From Breviolum minutum Mf 1.05b.01 (Eukaryota; Sar; Dinophyceae; Suessiales; Symbiodiniaceae): DNA of 64,000 nucleotides. The stretch covers positions 36,554 through 100,553 of the forward strand of contig DF240810.1 of NCBI GenBank assembly GCA_000507305.1, in the 5' to 3' direction. Below, one piece after another: positions 35,105 through 44,874 of this stretch; within the stretch, counting starts at the first letter, position 1, and each line of letters opens with the position of its first letter. The notes under the pieces are model-generated. The model was given only the letters and a program-made list of their open reading frames with translations. It had not been told where the DNA came from and made no database searches. A program made the position numbers and the translations under genes.

Positions 35105-35229
35105 TGAGGTTGGTAGTTTATCCCTTTATTTGCAAGGCTTTGCACATCCCAGGAGGTGTAGGATTTCTTCCATTAACAGTATTATGGATTCGTTGGATAT
35201 TATTTAAGTAGACCCGTTTACAAACCTCG

Positions 35230-35700
35230 ATCTCTTGCAATTGAACATTTGTTGAAGGCAAAGAAAGCGCATCCAAAAACGAGAGAGACTTTTAGAAGTC
35301 CAAACTTCCAGAAGACTTCTCACCACTCTTCTCCCGCGAACGTTTTTAGTGGACACCTCTCTACAACGTTTTTGGGCAAAACTTCCAAAGCCATCTCCCT
35401 TCAACCCTCTTCTCCACTCTTTCCGCTTTTCCTGCCTGACACTCTACTACAACAGATCTACACAACCTCTTTATGTAGTGTGGTTATTTTTCTACAACCA
35501 TTCTTCGCGACTGCAACATTTCTTGAGCGCAACCCTCGGCTTAGCAACGCTTCTATGCAACACCCTGACCCACCGCTTTTCGCAGCTCCAACTGCTCCAC
35601 AAGACTAGGATATCGGATAATGCTATCACCATTCGCTTCTCCGATTTACCGTTTTACAATGTGACATTTTTACAAGTTCTGCTCCACGAAAATTCAAAAA
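35230..35700 (-). repeat. Degenerate short-unit array (CTACAAC-type)
   Basis: The plus strand cycles through CTACAAC, CTACTACAACAG, TCTACACAACC, TTCTACAACC and TATGCAACAC with roughly 18-25-bp spacing. Read on the minus strand it resembles the A-rich array at 19950-20850. A 203-codon plus-strand frame (35349-35960) is largely made of this repeat and is not supported as a gene. Confidence 0.4.
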
Positions 35701-35960
35701 CCACTTGGATTCCCAGAACCTCTCAAGGTTTTTTTGGGAATCCTCCAGAGGCGTTTCGGGATGAGCCTTTGAAACCTTTAGTTTTTGAGTCAGAAGGATA
35801 CCATCAAAACACAAGGGCGCGCAAGAAGGCAAAAAGATGTAGAACGTGCAATATATTGGCATGCTACTTGGATGCATTTTGTAGAATGCAGCATAGCCAC
35901 ACCAAAAAAGTGAACCCCCCCGAAACAGCTCTGGCAGCATTTAGTAAGGTTGCATCTTGA

Positions 35961-38930
35961 CACGTGTACCACAGGTCCTGCCTTTTTGCGTAAAGGGTCT
36001 AGGTTCATTTGTGCCTTGTCTCTATGGCAGACCTTCTGTCCCTCACCTGGTTGGGGGCCCCCTAAGAAGCCTAAAGGATGGTTGATATCATACAAGTACA
36101 GCAACACCCGCGAGCGTGTTGCCAATTGAGCCGTTTACCTTGCGTAAACTGGTGAATAGGAACCTTTGCCGCTGTGCCAAGCATTCAGCAAGACAACATC
36201 CGGAAAGACTTTTGGAGCAAGATATCACAAATCATCACACATCTATATACGAAGACCTCACGTTTACAGTATCTCCTCCCCAATTTTTGACGATATCTGC
36301 ATGTGTTTCAGATTTTCAGTGCTTGACACCCCATGCCTTAGGATGCGGCTTGATGATACGTTCAGCACGTCAACCACTGGATTTTTGTAGTGAGACGCGA
36401 ATGTTGCGTGTGTCTTCAGTCTTCATCAGGGTGAAGGAAGCCACCATGGTGAAGTTTGGTGCGAGGGGCGGTAGTATTGTGGAAATGGCTCAAGCCTTTC
36501 TTGCACTTAGGGAGACGACATTTGGTTCATTTAGATTGCAAGAAATCGAAGTGTCGGGGTCTCGGAAGGGGCTAAGTTCGCTGAGTTCTATCAGTTGGTT
36601 TGATAGGCCAAAATCCACAGCACCAGTAGAAGCTGTACATCAACACAGCTACTTAAAGGGTTGGTATTAGGCCTTTGCAGCGTAGAAGGAAGCTGCTGGT
36701 GCGAAACTTTTCGCTTCCGGGGTGTTGTCAATTTTGCCATGCCTCTTACAACTGCCCAGGAATGAAAACGTTCAGCCAAATCATCCCATATCTCAATCTC
36801 TGCAGACAAGGCAGTGTCCAAGAAACATTTGGGAAATCGGAAATCCCCGTTAAGTGCAATACCTATCTGCAAGAAACCAGACTGGTAGCGATGGCGATTA
36901 GTAAATGCAACTTGCATGTGAATACTCATGCTTTGGGCAAATTTGGTAAGAATATATACTTTTGGTGTTTGCAACGGTTCTCGAAAACCCTTCAACCACA
37001 GTAAAGAACGAGTTTTTTCCTTCTCAAATTATGTAAGGGGTGGTTATTGTGGATCAATGTCGGGACAACATCTCGGGGGTTATTGTGGTGATGTGGCTTC
37101 TCTGCAAAACTACCACCAGCTATATCAACAAGCCTAAGGCTTGAACGCTCCTTTTTCACCAGTTTTTCACCACAACGAGGGGCCAAGTTTTTTGTTTGTC
37201 CGCAAAACCATGATGTTTCACAGAATCACAATGCTTGGTTGAACATGTTGAGTTTGAAAAGACAGCACGTCGCTGTTTGCCCCAAGCAATTTGAAGGGTG
37301 GCACCAAGCCGCTAGCCATGCTTGACCACCTTTGCATCACGCTGGAATGCAAGAGAGTGAGAAAAATACCATCCAAGCGTGCGGGTGTTAACGCGGGGGG
37401 GGGGGGGATCTTCTGGTTTGGGAAATAAGAGCAATTTGGAATTTCAAGGGTTTGCTTCAATGAAGTGCACATTGAAATCTTTTTTATTCAGCCAAGCAAA
37501 GAAAACGTCTCAAATATTTTTTTTGTCTGGGTGTGGAAACCTTTCAAAAACCTAAGGGTTGCTCCCAGATCCTGCATTTGAGCTACAATGTACAGTGTCT
37601 ATGTGTGTACACAGATCTTCCTTCGATTTATTGGTCACTTGGGAAGATGATTCGTGTAGCCGCAGATAACTTGGAGGCCTCTCGAAGCTGCTTGGTACTG
37701 GTCGCTGGCGCGTCGGTGGGGACCTACAGAAGGCAGAAGGATGTAATGATGACAATACAAGTCTTGCCAGTTCCAACTGGAGGTGAACGAGACAGATGTA
37801 CATCCAAGTAATATTTTTTCCAGAATTTCCATGGTATCATCCTGGAATATCCTGGAGCAGATCACGGTGAAGGTTTGGTGAGGGAATTTTTGCTGCAGAT
37901 TCATTGGTTCAGTCTTCACCTATCAGTTTTTTTTTGTTTGGCAACTAAGAATGATTTCTATTTGGTACTAGGCGTATGGTCAGCCTCTCATTTCCTGGGG
38001 CAGAAGCCTTGATTCCCTTGAATCATTGAATCGAAAAAAAGCCCAAGGTTTGTGCTGCTGCTGGTAAGGGGCCCCAAGAAAATGTGTTAGAAAAAAAAGT
38101 CCAGGAACTCATCGATTTTGCAAAGAAAAGTCACTGCTTCTGCTGCCATGTGGTGTTTTTTTCCCGTTGATCGGGCGAAAAGTGATGGGTTGAAGTTCTA
38201 CACCCTGGAAGATGAACGGCTGGTTCACCTACAGCCATCACCCATGAAAAGTTTCAGGAAAATGATCTGAACCATCTACCTCCATGGAAGGACATGGAAC
38301 CCAGCCGTTAATCTTCACACCTCCAAGGTGCTCAAAGTGCCGCTAGGGTGGGGTTGAAAAGCTCAACTCCTCCCACAATTTCGGGACCCTAATTTTCAGG
38401 GGATAAAACTCATCAACCCGGGTGATAAGGTAACCCATGAAAGAATGATTCCTATTTTTCCGGGTTGGGGAGCTCAACTTTGAGGACCTGCCATGGCATC
38501 AAACAGTCACTTGATCCTTGCAGGTGGTGCAGGTGGGGAAATGATTGGCCAACCGGTGAAAGCCATGTTGACTGAAACCAAAACGCTTGGGAAGTTTAGT
38601 GAATTGAGATTTTTTATTGTGACACATTTTGACATTTTTTGCAACTCTCCATTTTCAGAAACATCTCAACTCAAGCCTTCCTGGTATCGTTGAGGTCGCT
38701 TGATTTTTTGGCAGATTTCACACCAGAAAAACCATCCATTTTTTTTTCTCTTCGAAGACGATTCGAACCTCCCTGGCCTCCCCGGAAGTCCAAATTTCAT
38801 CATTTGTTTTGTCGATTCAAGAGGAAACTGGAAAATCAAAGGTTTTTTAAGGTATCAAAAAATCCTACCTTGACCCAGAAACGTCAGAGTCCAGTAAAGG
38901 GGTGCATGAGGTTCTAAAGTACCATTATCC
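35961..38930. other. No confident gene
   Basis: Open frames up to 184 codons (36116-36670) show no recognised domain and lie in sequence of intermediate composition. A segment at 38490-38590 after CTTGCAG reads GGAGGEMIGQPVKAMLTE and could be an exon, but nothing supports its borders. Confidence 0.35.
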
Positions 38931-39072
38931 TACTGTTGATGCTTCAGAAATCCGGCGAGTTTTCCCACCTAAACTGGGATGTTTTGGAAATCCGGACCGT
39001 AAAGAATGGAACTTTTTCAGCTACCAACCTCCCTCAAGCGGTGAACTCCGGATTTCTGAACCATCAGCAGTA
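38931..39072. mobile_element. Family B short TIR element, complete
   Basis: A 142-bp element with ends TACTGTTGATGCTTCAGAAA... and ...GAACCATCAGCAGTA. The terminal inverted repeat is about 25 bp with one gap and a few mismatches, and the shared inner motif is GAAATCCGG/CCGGATTTC. It is non-coding. Confidence 0.85.
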
Positions 39073-39116
39073 CCCATTATCCTAGGATTCCCATGAAACC
39101 CACCACTCTGAAAGGT

Positions 39117-39170
39117 GCCTTAACAGGCCTCGCGGCTGATGCACTGCTGGTGGCAGGGACTTCCCAAAAA
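39117..39170 (+). CDS. Exon candidate, Ala-rich helix
   Basis: After CTGAAAG the frame reads ALTGLAADALLVAGTS, a short Ala/Leu-rich segment of higher GC than the flanks. It is too short to classify. Confidence 0.25.
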
Positions 39171-39461
39171 AAATCGGAGGAAATGGGGGGCTCGTTGCCC
39201 AAAACGGTTGCCACGAAATACCGTGGGATTCTTCCGGATTCTGGATTCCTGTGATTGATGACTGAATTGATAAACAAACGAAGCATTAGTGAAGCATTGC
39301 CCCTGGATGCAGTGCCCAACAAGAATTTCATAGGGGCATGAGGTCCCGGTGGTCTTTCGACAACCACAACCTCTTAGGCTAGTGGTCGTTTCTTTTTTGC
39401 AGTTTTTTTCCGCTGCATCAGACAAAAGTGTCCCAACAAAATAGGCTTTGTGTGTGTTAGG

Positions 39462-39559
39462 TACCCTCCAGGGAACTAACATATCCCCCCAAAAATGGCA
39501 TTTTGCAGATGATTTTCCTTTCTTTTATCAGGTGGGATATGTTAATCCCCTGGAGGGTA
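39462..39559. mobile_element. Family C short TIR element
   Basis: A 98-bp element with ends TACCCTCCAGGGAACTAACA and, at the right, GTTAATCCCCTGGAGGGTA; the inner pair is TATCCC/GGGATA. A second left-end copy (TTACCCTCCGGTAAACTAAC) begins 36 bp downstream, after a duplicated TAGATCTTTTGAGATTA, and runs into sequence also found at 63430-63470 (CCTTTTGAAGATGTAT). Confidence 0.8.
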
Positions 39560-39908
39560 GATCTTTTGAGATTATCTTGGTAGATCTTTTGAGATTACCC
39601 TCCGGTAAACTAACATAGCAATGGAAAATGGACCCTTTGAAGATGTATTTCCTATTGAAAATGGGGTATCTTCACGATTTTGTGATGCAACTCAAACCCG
39701 TGCCATTGTCAAGGCTCGTCCCTCGGTGCCACGGCCACTTACGCCAGGCAATGAGGAAGTTTTGTACAATTTTTTTTTCCCCTTATTTTCCTTTTCATTT
39801 CGGTTCCATTTCCATTTTTAATCATTTCTGTTCCATTTCCATTTCTTTCGAACAATTAAAATCAATTAAATATATGATTGCTTTTCACGTCTGTTTCCAT
39901 CAGGTGAG

Positions 39909-40031
39909 ATATGGGTGTTTCCAAAAATAGGGGTACCCCCATTTCACACCCCAGTGCTGATCATTTTTAGGTAGGAAAACCCCATGGGTTTGTTGGGGAG
40001 TTTCCCACCATTTATGGAGGTGCACCCATAT
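39909..40031. mobile_element. Family A short TIR element
   Basis: A 123-bp element with ends ATATGGGTGTTTCC and GGTGCACCCATAT. The internal GATCATTTTTAG(G)TAGGAAAACCC is shared with the 45959 copy. Confidence 0.85.
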
Positions 40032-40037
40032 CCTCTC

Positions 40038-40110
40038 AGACATCTGGGGAGCCAGGCGAGAACTTTGACTGGGCAGCCATGCGCGTTTTGGATGCCATAA
40101 GGCCAGGGTT
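40038..40110 (+). CDS. Exon candidate immediately after a family A element
   Basis: After CTCTCAG the frame reads SGEPGENFDWAAMRVLDAIR, ending at AAGGCCAGG|GTTTTG near 40110. The composition is protein-like. The preceding family A element ends 7 bp before this acceptor, so that element would make up the 3' end of the intron. The protein is unknown. Confidence 0.4.
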
Positions 40111-40221
40111 TTGAACACCGGAGTTTTTGGGGCACAGTGATGAGGTTCGGATTGGGCAGTTACGGCCCATTTTTTTTCTTTCCAAAATTTTCGGTTGGAG
40201 ATTCTCTAGATGCATATTATA

Positions 40222-40314
40222 TACCTGGAACTCAAATGACCCTTGTTTTGGTTTGAAAAGGCCTTGTTTTGGGGGGTTGACCTTCAAAAATCGAGGTCAT
40301 TTGGGTTCCAGGTA
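40222..40314. mobile_element. Family F short TIR element
   Basis: A 93-bp element whose 20-bp ends TACCTGGAACTCAAATGACC and (reverse complement) TACCTGGAACCCAAATGACC differ at one base. It is non-coding. Confidence 0.9.
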
Positions 40315-40731
40315 GTCATATAACTCGATGTATATCTGTGTTACTACGTAGGTTTTATGTATATGCAGTATGGACATCACTAGTATGGACACATGGATTC
40401 ATTCATATATGATAGTGGATATAGGTGCATTCTGGCTTCATGAAAGAAAGGATTTTACATTTTGCTGCTGCAATAGATCCGTTACCAGCCCGTCTGAAAA
40501 AAGCAAAGATTGGAGAAAAACCATGGGTACTCTGTTGAGAGGTCAAGTTTTTTTGGACCCAAAATTCATTGTATCATATTGTATCCCAAACTTAGTTATC
40601 AATCTGGATCCTATGTTTCAAGTTACATGAGAACGCCTGATTTATCCAATGTTATTCTTTCAGATGGAGAGCATCGCCACGAGTCACAGTGACTCCTTTC
40701 CCCATTTCCCCCGGTGCCAAGCTTTTTTTTC

Positions 40732-40809
40732 AGGGCCATCGCAGGATTCGATTTAGTGCTGGTCTCTTTGATTGCAATGCCTTGGAGTTTGTACAACTTT
40801 ACAGAAGAA
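40732..40809 (+). CDS. Exon candidate with consensus splice borders
   Basis: TTTTTTTTCAG precedes a frame reading GHRRIRFSAGLFDCNALEFV and QLYRRM, followed by GAATG|GTACAG. The borders look better than most in this window. The family was not recognised. Confidence 0.4.
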
Positions 40810-41385
40810 TGGTACAGGCTGAGATTTTTTTTTCCCTGACAAGTGCTGAGAAAATGATTCTGATTGGAGTCGCAGAGGTTTGATTTTGAGCTTGAACTGA
40901 GGTTTTCTGGCCTGAACATGCATCCCAAATTTCCATGTGGGTTCGGACCCTCAGCATGGTTTCCCCAAAAAAGAGATTCCCGAGTTGTAGGATTTTTCGA
41001 TTTTGTTTCAAGCAACTTGCCATTCGATTTTGACATCATTCACCAAAAAATGTGTTTTAAGCAACCTTTTCTCTCACTCAACCTCGAGGTTCATTGAAGT
41101 TGGCCAATAAAACATCCCTAAATCCCCCAATCAAATCCCATGATTTCGCGGGGTGCCAGGTGGAGCCCATCAGTGCACGGGAAACCCAAAGCCAGCTGGT
41201 GTTAGATTCAAAAGTTGGGGTGTAACATTTTTCCATCAACCAAATATTTCCGGGAAATCCAGGGAAATCTTCCCATTGCAGAGGCCCAAAGGTTTGAGGT
41301 TTTCAAGAAGTTTTGTCCCCCAAAAAAACAGGGGCACCATTTTTAGTCGTGAAACCTGTAATTTCAATGGGTGTGATACGCCCAA

Positions 41386-41520
41386 GGTTGGTGACGCAGC
41401 TAGGCTGGTCATGGGCAAAGCGACCAGTGCTGAAGATGCCGCTCTGGCGCCCCTTGGTGTAAACTCTGGTGCTGCTGGTGCTGCTGGTAGTGGTGGTGGT
41501 AGTAGTGGGTGGGAGTGTTA
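41386..41520 (+). CDS. Exon candidate, Ala/Gly-rich
   Basis: After CCCAAG the frame reads VGDAARLVMGKATSAEDAAL and then a low-complexity SGAAGAAGSGGGSSG run. GC content rises sharply relative to the flanks. It may be an exon of the same unknown gene as the 40.0 and 40.7 kb candidates. Confidence 0.35.
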
Positions 41521-42006
41521 TTTTAAATGTGTCCTGGGAGTCCCAAGTTTTTTGTCGTTTTTTTTGGTGAGAGGTGGATTGAAGAAGGATGCCAAACTGC
41601 TAGGTTTTTTTGGTACACACAAAAAATGCCTTGGAAGTCGTTGCCACCATGGTTAAAATTGTGGTTTCTTTTGGATGAGGAGTTTAACCCTTGCTAGAAA
41701 GAATGGTGCTTGGTAAACCAACCTTTTTCAAAATGGTGGTTGGACTTCTAGGGTCTTGATTTTGTTGATTTTGAATTGAAGCAATCACTATGTTATCTGA
41801 TGGTCAGCCCACAAAAGACATTCATGACTGCATATACTTAGTACGATAAGGTATAAGGAAAATTCAAGTGATAGTAGGATTACCGGGCCCTGCAAAGTCA
41901 CCACGAAATCGCAAGTTTCCAACTTGCCGTTGTTCAGGGAACCACATTTTGGAGTGGTTAAGCTGCGATTTTGAAGAACAAGAGACCTTGTCTAGGTGGC
42001 TTCACA

Positions 42007-42034
42007 TATATATATATATATATATATACATATA
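42007..42034. repeat. (AT)n microsatellite
   Basis: About 28 bp of alternating A and T followed by ACATATATC. Confidence 0.9.
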
Positions 42035-42684
42035 TCTTTTATTTTCACCACAAACCCGAGGAGATGATCCAATTTGACGTTCGCATATTTTTCAAAATGG
42101 GTTGAAACTCAACCAGCAACTATAGTTAACTAGTTACGTGGAAGAGCACCTGGAGGGCATTTCTGCACTTTGAGGAAATCGATTTCCTTTCTGAGTTGGG
42201 ATATGCTGCATGAAAGGCTCATTCATTTCCATCACACTTTCTCTCTTTGTTTTTGCATTTCAGGGGTGGCATAGAACGTGAGTGAACCGGAAAGTTCCCC
42301 GGTTTTTTCGGATCACTTCATCAACCCCAACCACCCAAGCCGTTTGGTGTTTCCTCCAGCCGTTAAGGAATTCAGGGGTGTAAGCCAAAGATGATAAGAA
42401 GCTAAAAATTTCAAAAAACACCAACCAGTATAATGAAATGTAAGGCTTTTGAAACATTATGCTCAACTGTTTCAAGAACATTTTTCCGGTTGGTTTCACT
42501 ACCTACCAAGCCCCGCGTTTTTTCTCGAGAAAACTCCCCCGAAGGGGTGCACTGGATCATATTCCCAGCGGAGTTGTCCGGAGCCCTACGCCAGGATGCC
42601 AGTCACAACCAGGATGTCATGACATTTTTAGTATGGAATCCTGTTACCTTCATCACTGTGACTGTTACTGGGTGGGGGGGGGGG

Positions 42685-42836
42685 TACTTGGAGGATCATC
42701 CCATGACTTGTAAGTGGTCAATAACCATGGTGATCGTAAGTCCCCTAAATGGGATTATTCCCCTTCCAAATGGCCTTTTCATGGCTTATAAATAGGGGTT
42801 ACTAACCACTTACTAAATGGGATGATCCTCCAAGTA
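42685..42836. mobile_element. Family E short TIR element
   Basis: A 152-bp element whose 20-bp terminal inverted repeat is perfect: TACTTGGAGGATCATCCCAT at the left and its exact reverse complement at the right. Inner sequence includes TAAGTGGT and a matching ACCACTTA, extending the hairpin. Confidence 0.92.
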
Positions 42837-43623
42837 GACCAGATGTATACCCTGGAAGTACTTGCCACGGTGTTTGAAATGATGGTGAAACTTTTGAGCG
42901 ATGATAAACACTCACATAACTCTTTTAAGATGGTGACACTCGTAAAGCAACCTATTAAAAAATGGTGGCCAAGGAATGCAAGGGTATATACATGATGATG
43001 GTTCTTTAGATGAGCACAAAGAATGTATTATCTAATGTACTGTATCTAAATTACTACTAGTGTAACCAATTTGACGTATCTATTCTATCCTATCGATCTT
43101 ATCCATCCATCCAACCTAATCATCCATGTATCATTGAGAAGCTGCGGATTTCAACCCCTGCTTGGCAGTTGGCACATTTTCGTCTCACAGTGCCTTCTGA
43201 GTGAGACAATAGAAGCAACCCTCAAACCAGCAGCTGAGGGCTTATTGATGTGCCCAGTGTGCCAAGTCACCAAGCCCATTTTTCCTTTTTTTGAATTGCT
43301 GGAAGGCTATTTTTGGATAGTTTGCCTTTTGAAAAAAAACACACTCAGGAAAAACACTTTCAAGACAAGAACAGCATATTTCGCCCGGTTTTTTTTGGTT
43401 TGAAAGGTGAAGGTGCTTGTTTTGAAGTACCTGCGATCTTTGCACATGCTCACGGGCCACGGGCCCTCCCCTAGTTTAACCCATGTCGTTGTCACGATGA
43501 ATTCCTGACTCATCTCGCTTAAACTTCTGTTCTAATATGTCTAATATGTGCTGGGGTCTAAACTCCCATTATTTCCAATTATGATTTATATAATAGGGAT
43601 GGTCATCAACCCAATGGTAGAGG

Positions 43624-43671
43624 TTTATAGGGCCCCACTATAAGGATTCCCGTCATTAAAGGTGGGGCCCG
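43624..43671. mobile_element. GGGCCC-type short hairpin element (family J, minimal)
   Basis: TTATAGGGCCCCACTATAA and AAAGGTGGGGCCC form inverted ends about 48 bp apart. It resembles the longer family J elements at 45615, 48005 and 50646. Confidence 0.5.
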
Positions 43672-44529
43672 ACCATCCCCGATACAAGGAGTTGATCGAC
43701 CCTAGGGGCACCTGCTGAGGATCATGTCTTTGTGCTGTGGAAGACCAACAAGGGGCTTCTCGGCTCCAAGTCGTGTAAACTTCAAATCCCCACCTTTTGG
43801 AAGGTGGAAGGTGTTGCTGATCCTGCCAGTGGAAGGGGGAAGATTTCAGTATTTGCACCATAACACTTTCTCAAGATTGGTCTTTGAAGTTCAAGGCGGA
43901 TATATCTTTTTGTTGGGGAAAGATGATGGGATCTTGTGCATTTTTCCCATGTTTTTTTTTGTCTTGAAGTTCTTTCAGTTGGGGTGTGCAAGCCACACCC
44001 TGATGCTTTTGGTGCATCTGCAAGATTCATGGGCTTCCTGATGGGTTGGTGGAACAAAAACCAGAGCTTGGTGGAACAAAATTAGCATCTCATACTTGAG
44101 AAGTTTTTTTTTGTTTTTCGGAACGTCCAGATGTGCTTAGATGCAAGATTGGAGAGTGCAACTTCTTGCTAGACTCCTACGATCCCTTCAGCTGCTGGGT
44201 ATCTGGTGCCTAGGCATCTCTTCGTTTCAGAACGTCTACACGATGGACGCGTCCTCGTCAGGGAAACCAAAAAACAGCAGAAAAACTCGCTGAAATGATG
44301 ATGAGAAAAAGCGTAGCAATAGCAATTATCATTGAGGTAGGGACATGTCGCGACATATTGCCTTGATCATTTGAGGAGGACGATTTGGTGATGCGTGAAA
44401 TCATATTAGGACATACTTGTTGCCCGGTGACGGCGACCAGGATTGGCTTGGATCAGGGTTCCCAATCCCTCCAAAAAAGGCAGCTGAAGTGCGGAAAATC
44501 CGCAAGAATCAAACCATTTCGCCAGTGAT

Positions 44530-44664
44530 TTGCGTGTCTTTTGGGATGAATCTTCAACTCTGTGTCCGCTTCACGTTTCTGAAATTTCAAAGGTTGATGG
44601 CCTGGTTGTTCTGAAAATTGGATCAAGGACTTACTTCCAGACCCTGGAAAAGGGCGAGAACATG
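44530..44664 (+). CDS. Exon candidate upstream of the cryptochrome gene
   Basis: One frame reads DESSTLCPLHVSEISKVDGL and then VVLKIGSRTYFQTLEKGENM, with alternating hydrophobic residues typical of folded protein. It lies about 210 bp upstream of the first recognised cryptochrome exon on the same strand. It could be an upstream exon of the same gene or the end of another; the phase could not be reconciled. Confidence 0.35.
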
Positions 44665-44874
44665 ACGACTGATTGCAGCACCTGCTTTTTTCAACCGATT
44701 TCAACAATCGAAGCAACAAAACACAGCATGCAAAACACAGCATGAAAGTCATTGCTTCTATACCATGAAAGGGGAAATAAGATTTCCATATTTCCACTGT
44801 TCCATATCAACCCTTTATTTATGTAAAAAAAGACACTGCAGTAAACTTCGCTATTTGTGTTTTCCTTTCTGAAG

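Noticed and set aside
35349-35960. 203-residue open frame as a gene
   Set aside because: Its translation follows the CTACAAC-type short repeat, and no domain or splice context supports it.
36116-36670. 184-residue open frame as a gene
   Set aside because: No recognisable domain, no coding-like composition contrast and no link to neighbours.
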